Source: Candidatus Ribeiella danica (GTDB lineage: Bacteria; Chloroflexota; Chloroflexia; Chloroflexales; Roseiflexaceae). From it: 64,000 bases of DNA. The notes below the pieces were generated by a model that saw nothing but the letters and a program-made list of their open reading frames with translations, did not search any database and was not told the origin of the DNA. The translations under genes and the position numbers were made by a program. The stretch spans positions 558,001 through 622,000 of the forward strand of contig JADKFS010000019.1 in the NCBI GenBank assembly GCA_016717335.1, written 5' to 3'. Below, piece by piece: positions 7,937 through 17,725 of the stretch; positions within the stretch are counted from its first letter, which is position 1, and each line of letters starts with the position of its first letter.

Positions 7937-9607
7937 CTACTTCTTGGGAAGCTTCGCGACCTCATCCGGTGTCATGATCCGGTAGATTACATAGTCGTCG
8001 GTCTTGACCTTGAACTCACATGTGCGCTTGATGTAGTCGACCAGCTCAGGATGATCGACCCAGAAATCCTTCTTGCGCTCGTTCACGACGCCGAACCAAT
8101 TCGCGCCCTGTGCCCGCAGCTGATCGAAGAGCTGGATCGCCTCGGCGTCGTCTTCGGGCAGCTCGTTCCACGCCCGGTCGATATCGGCCGGCGGGAAGAC
8201 CCAGCCGCGGCGTTGGCTATAGTAGATCGCGACCGGATCGCCGATGTCGTTCGCCAGGGTGACGACCAGGTCGTTCGGCTGTGTCATTTCACGCAGCGCC
8301 AGGCCCATCCGATAGCTCTGAGTCGCGTGATCCGGCTTGTACAGCGTCGGCAGCACGTTGAGGCAGACGCCGGTAAGGAGCAGCACGACAAGGCCGACTC
8401 GCAAGAGCGCGCTCCGCGCTGAAGAGCTCTGCGAACCCCAGAGCCAGAGCAGCACCAGCCCGTGGCCGGCGAGCACCGCGATTGGAATGTTGAACAGATG
8501 GAAATTCCAGGGATTCTCGTTCAGCTCGCGCGCGCCGATAATGTAGAACAGCACACAGCCAACCAGCCACCAGTGGAAGAGCCACGGCGCCTTATCGCTC
8601 TTTTCGCTGGAAGGGTCGTTGTAGGCGGCAGCGAGATTCGAGCGCGCCGCCGCTGGGCGGAAGAGCAGCCCGAGCGCTGCCAGACCCATAATCGGGCCAG
8701 TCCAGAGCCAGTAGTAGAAGTTCGTCATCGAGCGCGAGACGAAATAGCCCTGATTCCACCACTTCACGAACCCATCCACCCAGACCCAGTTGCCCGACCC
8801 GGCGAAATGGTACGGCGGGTAGGTTAGCGCAAGCTCGCGGGCCCAGTTGTAGTAGTAGATTACTGGTGCAAGCGCGCAGAACGCCGCGAGCGTCAGTATG
8901 AACGGGATGCGAGTCTGTGTCAGCCAGCCGCGTTCCAGAATGGCAAACGCTGCGTATGCCATCGGGAGAGCGACGATCAGACCCGGCAGCTTGGTCAAAA
9001 AGCCGAGCGACCCGATCAGACTTGCCAACACGAGGTAGCGCAGCTTCTCGGTTTGGAAGTACGCCACGGCCATCCACACGCTGGTCGTCACCAGCGCCAC
9101 CATCGCCGGGTCTGGCAGAAACGATCGGTCGATGAAAATCGCACCCGGCATGAGCGCGAGGATGGCGGCGGCGGCAATCGCGTGCAGCTCGTCCCAAGCG
9201 CGGCGAACGAGCTGATAGAGCGCGAAAATGCTCCAGAGCCCAAACAGGGCCGCGACCGTCCGGCCGATCCAGTCATACTGCCCAAACACGGTGTAGAGCA
9301 GCGCCGCCAGGTAGCTCACCGTCTGAAACTCGCGGCCCTGGTAGCTCGGGCCGGGACCGTTCCAGTTGACCTCGGGAAAGAAGATGTTCCAGTCGCGGTG
9401 GAAGAAGTTATCCGCCATCATCGCGGTGCTGGTTTGCCGCCAGCTGAATACGTCGGTCAGTGGCTGGCCGATCTGGTTGAATCGCAGAATCGCCGCGACG
9501 ATCAAGATGACGACGATCTGGAGCGTCAGCAGCTTCGACGACGTCAGATCGAACGCCAGCCGGCGCCGTGGTGCATAGGCCAGTTGAGGGCGATCGGTTA
9601 CATCCAT
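7937..9607 (-). CDS. Membrane glycosyltransferase, GT39/ArnT-like (GT-C fold)
   Basis: This 556-residue protein has about ten hydrophobic helices. The first extracytoplasmic loop carries the acidic GT-C motif (LTDVFSWRQTSTAMMADNFF, about residues 50-69). The C-terminal 130 residues form a soluble domain. GT39-like enzymes take sugar from a polyprenyl-phosphate donor and glycosylate a protein or glycan outside the membrane. The neighbouring DPM-like GT2 would make that donor. ATG 9607 is preferred because TGGAGG lies about 8 bases upstream. A 67-base gap separates it from the upstream GT2-deacetylase gene. Confidence 0.85.
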   Translation of the reverse strand: MDVTDRPQLAYAPRRRLAFDLTSSKLLTLQIVVILIVAAILRFNQIGQPLTDVFSWRQTSTAMMADNFFHRDWNIFFPEVNWNGPGPSYQGREFQTVSYLAALLYTVFGQYDWIGRTVAALFGLWSIFALYQLVRRAWDELHAIAAAAILALMPGAIFIDRSFLPDPAMVALVTTSVWMAVAYFQTEKLRYLVLASLIGSLGFLTKLPGLIVALPMAYAAFAILERGWLTQTRIPFILTLAAFCALAPVIYYYNWARELALTYPPYHFAGSGNWVWVDGFVKWWNQGYFVSRSMTNFYYWLWTGPIMGLAALGLLFRPAAARSNLAAAYNDPSSEKSDKAPWLFHWWLVGCVLFYIIGARELNENPWNFHLFNIPIAVLAGHGLVLLWLWGSQSSSARSALLRVGLVVLLLTGVCLNVLPTLYKPDHATQSYRMGLALREMTQPNDLVVTLANDIGDPVAIYYSQRRGWVFPPADIDRAWNELPEDDAEAIQLFDQLRAQGANWFGVVNERKKDFWVDHPELVDYIKRTCEFKVKTDDYVIYRIMTPDEVAKLPKK

Positions 9608-9674
9608 AGAGAGACCTCCACATGTGTTGAATAAAGCGCAGCCACCCGGGTGCATCGAACGATCAGGGTCGTGT

Positions 9675-12674
9675 TCACGCCAGACTAGCGACAAAATCCT
9701 GGAATTGCTGTGTTCCGGCTACCTCGATCCGGGGTAGCGCAAGCAGATTATCTTGAAACCGGCTCTTTCCGACGCGACACGTCAGGCCATACACGTAGCC
9801 GCACGCGCCGATGAGATGCTGGACAACCGGGTCGAAATCGCCGTAGGGATAGGCGAATGCCGTCACCGATCGGCCCAGCTCCCGCTCGATGATCGACCGC
9901 GCCCGCGCGCCTTCGCGGACGACGTCGGCGACTGTAAGTGAGGTCAGCGGCAGGTGGCTGGCCGAGTGTGCCCCAAACACAACCCCTTGGTCTCGAAGGT
10001 GGCGAATCTCGTCCCAGCCAAGCAGCTGCAGCGTCTCGTCGAATGCGTTAACCCAGGCGTTCACACCAGCTACGCGCTCGGCGACCAGAAATACCGTCGT
10101 CGAAAAACCGTAGCGCTGCAGCAAGGGCCATGCGCAGGTAAGAAAGTCCAGGTCGCCGTCGTCGAACGTGAGCAGGATGGGCCGGCCAGGCAGCGGCTGT
10201 TTTGTCTCTGCGGCGGCCTGCCACTGCTCCAGGCTGACGCTGTAATATCCAGCGTCGCGCAGGTAGCGCAGCTGCTCCTCGAACGCCTGCGGCGTGACGC
10301 GATAGCGCGCGGTGGCCGCCCCGCCGGATGGCGCAATGCGATGGTACATCAGGATCGCGAGCCGATCGGAGCGGGTCTGGTCTTCCTGCGCCTCTGCACG
10401 CTTCGGCGCTCCGCGCGCAGGCGATCCCGCCGCGCTCTCGGCTGGCGGCGGAACCATCTGCTCCAGCTCCGCTATATCCGGCACGCGCCGCGCCCCATGA
10501 GCTGACGCCGGCGTAGATGGTGGCCCTTGCCTGAATGAGTGCCAGACCAGATCGGGCGCGTAGATCGCCCGCGCCGGGCCGGCGCCATCGGGGCCGACCC
10601 GTATGACTGCCTCTCCGGCGACGCGCGCGGCCTGCCCAAGCTCCCGCACAGCCGCGGCGGGCAGCGCGGCCCACCGCGATACGCTGGTCCCAATCGTGCC
10701 CACGGGCCGCCGAGCGAACACCCAGCCCGCTTCACCGGTCGGGAGCGCATCTGACAGCGCGTCGGTAGCCCCAGGCACCAGGGCGGAGAACGCCAGCGTT
10801 CCACGCTCCGCTGCCCCATCCATCAGCGCCAGATCGGCCTGCCTGCGGCTCTGCGGGCAGCGCTGCCGTGCCGCGGCGGCCAGCCGCGCTCGTAAGGTCT
10901 CAGGAGCGGCGAGCGGCGAGCCAAGCAGAGCTTCGCGCACGGCAGCGCGGCATAGCTCTATTCCGGCAGCTTGGGTCACGGCCACGCGCAGCGCGTGTGC
11001 CGATACAATTCCCTCGACTGCGGGCAGGCTGCACACGCCGATCGGCCGACCGCCTGCTGTCATCACTACGTCGAGATACTCGCCCGCGACCTCGGCCTCG
11101 GGGGGCTCCTCGCTGACCTCGACCACCAGCCAGCCCTCGGCGGCGCGGCGTGGCCCGCCGCTCGGCTCGGCGAACGCGGCGTCATAGAAGCGCGCATGCG
11201 GCCAGGCCGGGCGCCCCCATAGCTCCTGCAAGAAGACCGTCCAACCGATCAGATCGTGCAGCTGCGCCGGTGAGAGTCGATCGCCGTCCACAACTTTTTC
11301 CGCCAGCCGCGTCGTCAGACGCCAGAGCGAGATACCGTCTGGCGCGCGCTCGATCATCAGGTGGCGGTAGACGGTCTTGTTGAAGAACAGACCTAGAATG
11401 GGCCAGTAGTGCTGCGCGGCGATTGCGTCGGCCAGCACACGCGCGGGCACCATCCCATCACATACAGGGAGATCGACCACGCCGATCGGCTCGCCTTCGA
11501 GCTTGACGGCAGCGTAGAGCCGCTCGACCGCCGGGTCGAGCAGCACGTCCGAGATAGGCTCCGTCACCTCAATGCACCGCCCGTGCGTCGAGCCGATCGT
11601 CAGCGGCAGCCGATCGTCGGCCTCGGCCAGTACGAGACGCTCCAGCACGACACACACCCGCCGGCACAGACCAGGCGACCGAGAGTGCGACTCGAGCGCT
11701 TGTAGAAAACGATGCAGGTTCGGCTCCCAGTCAAGCCAGAGCTCATGCCAGGCCGTGGGCGGCCGGCCGATTGCCAGCGGCACTGCCTCGAATAGAATGC
11801 TGGCAGCGGTGGCAGGATCTAGCTGCGGATCCCACAGGCCGGCGACGAGGTCCAGCAGGGGCTGCGCATCCTTCCCGCACCCGATCATCAGGCCCGCCGA
11901 CCAGCACGTCAGATACAGCGCCGCGTTCGACAACTGATCGGCTGGCAGGCCGTGCGCGTAAGCTGGTCGTGGGTTGGCGACGCGCGGGTCGGCGCTATGG
12001 CCCCGCTTGAGCACCAGCAGGCCATCAGGAAGCAGGCGCTGCCCGTCGACCGACGACGAGCCCGGGCGCATACGGTAGAGCGCCAGAGATGCGTTCACAC
12101 GCCCAAAACGCGCGCCCATACGGGCAATCCGCTGCCAGAGATCCCAGTCTTCGGCGACCTGGAGCGTGGAATCGAAGCCGCCGATCGCCTCTACCAGCGA
12201 TCGGCGAATGACGCAGGCGTGGATCGCGAACGCGCAGGTCCGCCCGAACGCCGCGAACAGGTCGCCCGTCTCGGTCCAATTTGACTCGTTGACCAACACG
12301 CCATTGCTGGCAACCCGCACCCACCCGCAGTACACAGCGTCGAGCGTGTGATCGGCGGTAAGGACATGGGCCATTCGCTCCAGGTACTCAGGCAGAATCC
12401 AGTCGTCGGCGTCGAGAAACAGCAGCCAGTCGAAGCGCGCCGCCCGAACGCCTGCGTTCCGCGCCGCGCTGACGCCCGACTGTGGCTGGTGCAACAGCCG
12501 GAATCGCCCGTCGCGCCCGGCGAACGACGTGACGCGCTCGGCAGTCGCGTCGCTCGACCCATCGTCGACGACGATCGCCTCCCAGGCGTCGAAGGTCTGA
12601 GCAGAGAGCGACGAGAGTGTCTCCACAATCGTGTCCGCCGCATTATGTGCTGGAATGATCACCGATACGTTCAC
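9675..12674 (-). CDS. GT2 glycosyltransferase fused to NodB polysaccharide deacetylase
   Basis: This is a 999-residue three-part protein. Residues 1-~230 are a GT-A transferase (VSVIIPAHNAADTI, VDDGSSD, LFLDADDW). The middle (about 330-690) has no named family but holds two copies of a small module around EGEPIGVVDLP and GGRPIGVCSLP, also seen in other transferases of this locus. The C-terminal 270 residues are a NodB domain with all motifs: LAILMYHRI, LTFDDGDLDF (catalytic and metal Asp), GAHSASH (metal His pair) and AYPYGDFD. It probably both adds a sugar and deacetylates the glycan, though NodB domains usually act outside the membrane. GTG 12674 is chosen because CGAGG lies 6-7 bases upstream. 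Confidence 0.87.
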   Translation of the reverse strand: MNVSVIIPAHNAADTIVETLSSLSAQTFDAWEAIVVDDGSSDATAERVTSFAGRDGRFRLLHQPQSGVSAARNAGVRAARFDWLLFLDADDWILPEYLERMAHVLTADHTLDAVYCGWVRVASNGVLVNESNWTETGDLFAAFGRTCAFAIHACVIRRSLVEAIGGFDSTLQVAEDWDLWQRIARMGARFGRVNASLALYRMRPGSSSVDGQRLLPDGLLVLKRGHSADPRVANPRPAYAHGLPADQLSNAALYLTCWSAGLMIGCGKDAQPLLDLVAGLWDPQLDPATAASILFEAVPLAIGRPPTAWHELWLDWEPNLHRFLQALESHSRSPGLCRRVCVVLERLVLAEADDRLPLTIGSTHGRCIEVTEPISDVLLDPAVERLYAAVKLEGEPIGVVDLPVCDGMVPARVLADAIAAQHYWPILGLFFNKTVYRHLMIERAPDGISLWRLTTRLAEKVVDGDRLSPAQLHDLIGWTVFLQELWGRPAWPHARFYDAAFAEPSGGPRRAAEGWLVVEVSEEPPEAEVAGEYLDVVMTAGGRPIGVCSLPAVEGIVSAHALRVAVTQAAGIELCRAAVREALLGSPLAAPETLRARLAAAARQRCPQSRRQADLALMDGAAERGTLAFSALVPGATDALSDALPTGEAGWVFARRPVGTIGTSVSRWAALPAAAVRELGQAARVAGEAVIRVGPDGAGPARAIYAPDLVWHSFRQGPPSTPASAHGARRVPDIAELEQMVPPPAESAAGSPARGAPKRAEAQEDQTRSDRLAILMYHRIAPSGGAATARYRVTPQAFEEQLRYLRDAGYYSVSLEQWQAAAETKQPLPGRPILLTFDDGDLDFLTCAWPLLQRYGFSTTVFLVAERVAGVNAWVNAFDETLQLLGWDEIRHLRDQGVVFGAHSASHLPLTSLTVADVVREGARARSIIERELGRSVTAFAYPYGDFDPVVQHLIGACGYVYGLTCRVGKSRFQDNLLALPRIEVAGTQQFQDFVASLA

Positions 12675-12735
12675 AGCCAACCTCGAACACTTGGGAACGT
12701 GTTGCACCAGGATAGCTCAGCCCTTCGGCCGGGCT

Positions 12736-12842
12736 CTATAGCTGGGAGCAAACGCATTGAGCCGCTACGCACGAACGAGATGCCGTTGTGCTGCGATCCG
12801 TCGTACTGCCGACTGGCGCCTGCCGACTGCCCACTGCTCTAT
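12736..12842. repeat. 107-bp MITE-like element, copy 2
   Basis: CTATAGCTGGGAGCAAACGC opens the copy, and the conserved GAACGAGATGCCGTTGTG block lies inside. The left terminus reads GCCCACTGCTCTAT, with a small insertion. It ends one base before the stop codon of the minus-strand GT2-GT2 gene. It fills almost the whole space between two glycosyltransferase genes. Confidence 0.8.
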
Positions 12843-12843
12843 G

Positions 12844-15540
12844 TCACACCCGCAGGGCCGGCTGCCGCTTCGGCGGGTCGAGCTCGACGAGTGACTCAGA
12901 CACGGGCTCCAGCCGCTGTTCGATCGGCACGTACGTCGTGCTATGGCCTTCGCGCTTGACACGCTGGCGCGAGCGCCAGAGCGACCATGCGCCGGCCAGA
13001 TTGCCGCGCGTCTCGAGCAGAATCATCCAGAGCGGGACCTTGTTTCTTCCACGCAGGCGACTCTTCACGTAGCCGAGCATCTGATGGGCGCGCCACGACG
13101 GCAGGTTCACCGCCAGATGCTTCAGAGCGCGAAGATCGGCGTCGCGCAAAAGTGTCGTGATATGATAGGCCACGTGCCCCTTGCTATAGTTGTAGATCTG
13201 TCGGCGCAGCGCGGGCATGTCGCGTCGGTGCCGGTGCCAGACATACGCCGACGGCTCGTACACTAGCGTGTAGCCGGCCTTCAAGACCTTGTAGAACAGG
13301 TACGTGTCTTCGCCGACGCCCGAGGGCATGCCCGGCCCAAGCGCCTCGTCCATCAGGCCGATCAGCGGATGCGTAAAGATGCTTGTGCGGAACGCGGCGT
13401 TGGCCGTCGCTCCCAGATTCCAGGTCGGCAGCGCGCCCGGCGTGCGCTCGAACCAGTCGCCGCTCACCTCAAAGCGCTCGAAGCCACGGCCGAGACCGCC
13501 ATAGTTCTCGAATATGTTCTGCGCCTCGGTCTCCAGCTCGATCGGGATGGTATTGCCGGTGACGATCATGACATCCGCGCGCGCAAACGGGGCGACCAGC
13601 TTCTCGAGCCAATCGGGCGGCACGGTGACATCGTCGTCGGTTGCAATCGCGATGTGGCCGGTGCTGGCGGTGAAGCCGGCATTGCGCGCGTAAGCCAGGC
13701 CCTGGCGCGGCTCGCTGACGAGCACCACCCCCGGGAACTCGGACACAACCGGCGGTGTCAGGCCCGACGCGGGATGGTTATCCACCACGACGATCTCGAC
13801 CGGGCGACGAGTGTTCAGCGCCATCAGATGCCCAAGGCAGTTGCGCAGATCGTCCGGCCGATCAAACGTCGCAACGACGATCGAGACAGGCACGTGGCTG
13901 GCCAGGCGCGCCTCCTCGCGAGCAGCTGGGGCGATCTCCCGCAAGAAGTGCCTCGTCAGCTCCGCCAGCACATCCGCCCACACGACACTCTTGCTGAGGT
14001 TTTGGTCGATCTCAAGCAGCTTCAGGCCAAGCCGATCGACAATCGCCTTGCCAAGCCGGGTTGGGCCAACGACCTGCCGGTGGGTCGCCAGGTCGACACT
14101 GCCGAGCAGATGCCCCTGCCACATCAGGAAGACGCGCGCGGTCTCGTACTCGGCTACGTCGGCCAGTCCCTGAATCGGCCGGCTCAGCTCGATCGTACGT
14201 ACGGCGACGAGGCCGCGCGGCTTGCCCAAGCCGCGCGCGGGCGCGAGATGTTGGGACGCCGCGGGCAGCTCCAGCGATCCATACTTCGCCGCGATCTGAT
14301 CGGCCACCACGCGCGCGCGCTGGTATCGGCGCAGGCCAATCAGCGCGCCATACAGCTCGATCAGCATGATGCCGCGCGGCAGGCGCGACGGCCGCAGCAT
14401 CGACTTCACCAGACGGCGGATGTGCCACTGCCATAGCCACCACAGGCCGAGCCGCAGGAACGTCAGGCGCTCGTCGGAGTATGCCTGCGCGCTGCGCACA
14501 AAATAGGAGTAGAGCCCGATGCCGTTGTTCTTGATCTGCTTGCGAAATGTGCGGTAGTCGCGGCGATGACGATGGCGAACAAGCGCGTCCGGCTCATACG
14601 CCAGCGTGTATCCCGCTTTCAACACGCGAAAGAACATCTCCAGGTCGCCGCCGCCGTTCGTCACCGTACCGACATCCAGGGCCGGATCGAACATGCCAAT
14701 CGCGTCGAACAGGCCGCGGCGATAGGCCATGTTTGCGCCGGTGCCGTACTGGCCGGTGCCGTAGTACTGCCAGCGGTTGGCGGCGCCGCGCTCAAGGCGC
14801 ACCCATTTGCGCTCGAACCCGCGGCCGAACCCACCGTTGTGCTCGAAGTAATACTGGGCCTTGGTCTCCAGCTCATAGGGGGTCACCAGGCCAGTCACTG
14901 CCATCACATCAGGGTTCTCGGTAAACGCGCGCACAAGCGCCGTCACCCAGCCCGGGTCGACGATCACGTCGTCGTCGGTGTAGGCGATGATCTCGCCGCG
15001 CGACTCGACGATCGCGCGATTGCGCGCCCAGTCCAGGCCCGGGCGCTGCTCGCGAATATAGCGAACGCTCGGGTAGTGGGTGCGCACAAGCTGCTCAGTG
15101 TCGCCGTTGCTCGGAGCGTTGTCGATCACCAGCAGGTCGAGCGCCGGGTAGTCCAGCCGGCACAGCGCATCGAGGCAGAGCGCCAGATCGGAGGGCCGAT
15201 CGCGGGTGCACACGGCCACCGTCACCGGCGGAAACGGGCCGGCGTACTGCGGATGCGGGGTGTCGACCAGATCGGAGATACGCAAGCCCCCAGGAGGCGG
15301 CGCGGCCAGGCCATCGGCGATCAGGTGCTGAATGATCGCCCAGCTGTGCTGATCAAGGACCGCCTGTCCGATCGCCGCGGCGGTGCACTTTCCATCAGAG
15401 ATCGCCAGATGCATGTACCCCAGCGGTGAGCCGTGCAATCGCACGAGGGCTTGCACGCTGGCATAGCCTAGCAGCCCTTCTATCGTCGAAAGGGGCTGGC
15501 TTAGCTCGATATCAACTAACTTGATCGGCCGGTAGCTCAT
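12844..15540 (-). CDS. Tandem double GT2 glycosyltransferase
   Basis: This 898-residue protein consists of two similar halves. Each half begins with a roughly 70-residue module (DIELSQPLSTIEGLLGYASV near 10-29; TIELSRPIQGLADVAEYETA near 445-464) that leads into a GT-A transferase. Half one has VTVAVCTRDRP, LLVIDNAPSN and YTDDDVIVDPGW. Half two has VSIVVATFDRP, IVVVDNHPAS and ATDDDVTVPPDW. The DDD triplet is the metal/nucleotide site, so both halves look active. Tandem transferases often build alternating disaccharide polymers. It lies just downstream of the ABC exporter genes on the same strand. Confidence 0.9.
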   Translation of the reverse strand: MSYRPIKLVDIELSQPLSTIEGLLGYASVQALVRLHGSPLGYMHLAISDGKCTAAAIGQAVLDQHSWAIIQHLIADGLAAPPPGGLRISDLVDTPHPQYAGPFPPVTVAVCTRDRPSDLALCLDALCRLDYPALDLLVIDNAPSNGDTEQLVRTHYPSVRYIREQRPGLDWARNRAIVESRGEIIAYTDDDVIVDPGWVTALVRAFTENPDVMAVTGLVTPYELETKAQYYFEHNGGFGRGFERKWVRLERGAANRWQYYGTGQYGTGANMAYRRGLFDAIGMFDPALDVGTVTNGGGDLEMFFRVLKAGYTLAYEPDALVRHRHRRDYRTFRKQIKNNGIGLYSYFVRSAQAYSDERLTFLRLGLWWLWQWHIRRLVKSMLRPSRLPRGIMLIELYGALIGLRRYQRARVVADQIAAKYGSLELPAASQHLAPARGLGKPRGLVAVRTIELSRPIQGLADVAEYETARVFLMWQGHLLGSVDLATHRQVVGPTRLGKAIVDRLGLKLLEIDQNLSKSVVWADVLAELTRHFLREIAPAAREEARLASHVPVSIVVATFDRPDDLRNCLGHLMALNTRRPVEIVVVDNHPASGLTPPVVSEFPGVVLVSEPRQGLAYARNAGFTASTGHIAIATDDDVTVPPDWLEKLVAPFARADVMIVTGNTIPIELETEAQNIFENYGGLGRGFERFEVSGDWFERTPGALPTWNLGATANAAFRTSIFTHPLIGLMDEALGPGMPSGVGEDTYLFYKVLKAGYTLVYEPSAYVWHRHRRDMPALRRQIYNYSKGHVAYHITTLLRDADLRALKHLAVNLPSWRAHQMLGYVKSRLRGRNKVPLWMILLETRGNLAGAWSLWRSRQRVKREGHSTTYVPIEQRLEPVSESLVELDPPKRQPALRV

Positions 15541-15571
15541 ATGTGACCTCTGTCAATGTTGAAGGGAGCGC

Positions 15572-16831
15572 TTAGCGCTCAGGCAATAACGGAACGGTCC
15601 AGACGGGCTGTAGTGCGACGATGCCATATGAGTCGGATCGGTTGGCGTAGTGCCACGCTACGTCGAGCATGTGCATGCGCCAGTGGTAGTCATAGAGGTA
15701 GCTCCAGTCAAGCGGGTACAGGCCGACGTTGACGGCGTAGCGCCCGGCTATGAGCGGCACGCTCGGGAGATAGCAGCGGAAGCGGCCGGTCTCGCGCAGC
15801 TGCCCCAGCGCTGCACGCAGCGATGGTATGGTGGTCTCGTAACACTTCACATTGGCTTCGTTGTAGATGCCGACGATAAAGGCCAGATCCTCCAGCGGCC
15901 GCGCCAGCTGGTACGCGAAATCGATCACCAGGTCGTTGCCGCTATCGAGCTCGCTGATCGGGCGCTCGCTGGCGTCACGGAACGTCACCTCCGTAATCGA
16001 CGCCTCTTGCGTGCCCTGTCGCGCGCCCTCGCCGACCAGCGCGGCAATCGGGTTGAGCGGGGTCTGGAGCTGCTCGGCGCGCCGCTCGGTGCGCTGGCGC
16101 ATCAGGTCATCGTAGCAGGCGATCGCCCGCTCGGGCACGCTCTGCATGACCACTCGGCCTTCCTCAAGCACGAGGATCTCATCGCAGAGCGTGCGAATCT
16201 GATCGATCCAGTGTGAGGTCAGGACGAGCGTCTTTCCCGCAGCGCGAAACGACGCGAGGCGCTGCAGACATTTCTGCTGGAACCGCTGGTCGCCCACCGC
16301 CAGCACTTCGTCGATCACCAGGACCGCCGGCTCGAACTGTAGCGCCGTGGCAAAGGCGAGGCGCAGGTACATGCCGGCCGAGTAGGTGCGGATCGGCTGG
16401 TCGATGAACTCTTCCAGCTCGGCGAAGGCGATAATTTCTTCTTCCTGGGTGCGAACCTGGCGCGCCGTCAGGCCGCTCAGCAGGCCGCCGGTCATGATGT
16501 TCTCGCGGCCCGTCATATCGGGGTGAAACCCGCTGCCCAGATCGAGCAGGCCGCTCACGCGCCCGTTCGAGGCGATCGCGCCTTTGGTCGGTCGGCCGAG
16601 CCCGCAGATCAGCCGTAGGAGGGTGCTCTTGCCCGCGCCATTGTGGCCGATGATGCCAAGCGCGCGCCCCTCCTGTACCGAGAATGTGACGTCGCGCAGC
16701 GCCCAGCGAAATGGCGACGGCTCATGGCTGCCGGCCAGTCGCCGCACGAGCGATTCTTTGAGCGTCATGGGACGATCGCGGTAGCTGCGAAATCGCTTGG
16801 AGACAGATTGAAGCGCCAAAACAGTCGACAA
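15572..16831 (-). CDS. Polysaccharide ABC exporter ATPase with sugar-binding C-terminus (Wzt-like)
   Basis: This 419-residue protein has an N-terminal 245 residues forming an ABC ATPase of the polysaccharide/teichoic acid export type: Walker A GHNGAGKST, signature YSAGMYLRLAFA and Walker B VLVIDEVLAVGD. The C-terminal 165 residues match the Wzt carbohydrate-binding extension, a beta-sandwich that reads the end of the finished glycan before export. The permease gene lies immediately upstream (20-base gap). Together they form the exporter of this locus. Confidence 0.93.
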   Translation of the reverse strand: MSTVLALQSVSKRFRSYRDRPMTLKESLVRRLAGSHEPSPFRWALRDVTFSVQEGRALGIIGHNGAGKSTLLRLICGLGRPTKGAIASNGRVSGLLDLGSGFHPDMTGRENIMTGGLLSGLTARQVRTQEEEIIAFAELEEFIDQPIRTYSAGMYLRLAFATALQFEPAVLVIDEVLAVGDQRFQQKCLQRLASFRAAGKTLVLTSHWIDQIRTLCDEILVLEEGRVVMQSVPERAIACYDDLMRQRTERRAEQLQTPLNPIAALVGEGARQGTQEASITEVTFRDASERPISELDSGNDLVIDFAYQLARPLEDLAFIVGIYNEANVKCYETTIPSLRAALGQLRETGRFRCYLPSVPLIAGRYAVNVGLYPLDWSYLYDYHWRMHMLDVAWHYANRSDSYGIVALQPVWTVPLLPER

Positions 16832-16851
16832 CTAGGTCCTCCTCGCAGCAG

Positions 16852-17682
16852 CTAGAGCACGTCGATGATCTCGTGCTGAAAATAGCGGTAGATTGCGTAG
16901 CCAACGCCGCAGATCGCCAGGCTGCACAGCGCGGCATAGCCTACCGCCCCCCAGCTGGGCACGACACCGTAGAAGAACACCGCGCGGTAAGCCTGGATCA
17001 GCGCCGCGATCGGGCTTAGGTCATACAGGGCATGATATTTCTCGACCACCGCCTGCGAGCGATAGAACACTGGTGTCAGGTAGAACAGGAGCGTGAGCCC
17101 AACGCTCACGATATGCTGGACGTCGCGATAGAACACGTTGAGCGTCGCGGCGATCAGGCCGAGGCCAATGATCAGGACGGACTGGATCAGCAGCAGGAGC
17201 GGCAAGACCAGCAGCGCTGGCGTGAATGGAAAACCATAGATCAGCAGCACCGCGCACAGGATCGGCAGCGCGAACAGGTAGGTCACGAAGTTGGAGAGCG
17301 TGTTCATCACCATCAGCGTGGCGGGCGCAAAATTCGGATGGCGGACCAGGTCGCGGTTGGCGATGAACAGCGTGCAGGCTGACCCAACGCTGTTGCTAAA
17401 CCAGGACCACGGCAGCAGTGCACAGAACACGAAGACCGGGTAGCCAGGAATATTCAGCGGCACGACCGTCTGAAAAAGGAACACCAGCACCATCAGCTGC
17501 GCCAGCGGAAATACGAGCGACCAGAGTACGCCGAGAACTGATCGCTTGTAGCGCAGGTTGAAATCGCGCCATACGAGATGGCGCAGCAGATCTACATAAT
17601 GGGCTAGCCGGCTAGGCGGCAGGGCCGCGGCAGCTGGAGAGCGCGAGCGCATGCGAGTGAAACGCCAGGCGAATATATTCAT
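16852..17682 (-). CDS. Polysaccharide ABC exporter permease (Wzm-like)
   Basis: This 276-residue ABC-2 type permease has an amphipathic start and six hydrophobic helices. The family opening motif is LLRHLVWRDFNLRYKRSVLG, followed by LWSLVFPLAQLMVLVFLF. The conserved NVFYRDVQHI loop and the YLTPVFY segment are also present. ATG 17682 is used because the longer reading runs antisense-like arginine-rich sequence through the neighbouring gene. It pairs with the ATPase directly downstream. Confidence 0.93.
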   Translation of the reverse strand: MNIFAWRFTRMRSRSPAAAALPPSRLAHYVDLLRHLVWRDFNLRYKRSVLGVLWSLVFPLAQLMVLVFLFQTVVPLNIPGYPVFVFCALLPWSWFSNSVGSACTLFIANRDLVRHPNFAPATLMVMNTLSNFVTYLFALPILCAVLLIYGFPFTPALLVLPLLLLIQSVLIIGLGLIAATLNVFYRDVQHIVSVGLTLLFYLTPVFYRSQAVVEKYHALYDLSPIAALIQAYRAVFFYGVVPSWGAVGYAALCSLAICGVGYAIYRYFQHEIIDVL

Positions 17683-17725
17683 AGACCGTACTTTTCCCAC
17701 AGTATATAGACAGAGCAGAGATCGA

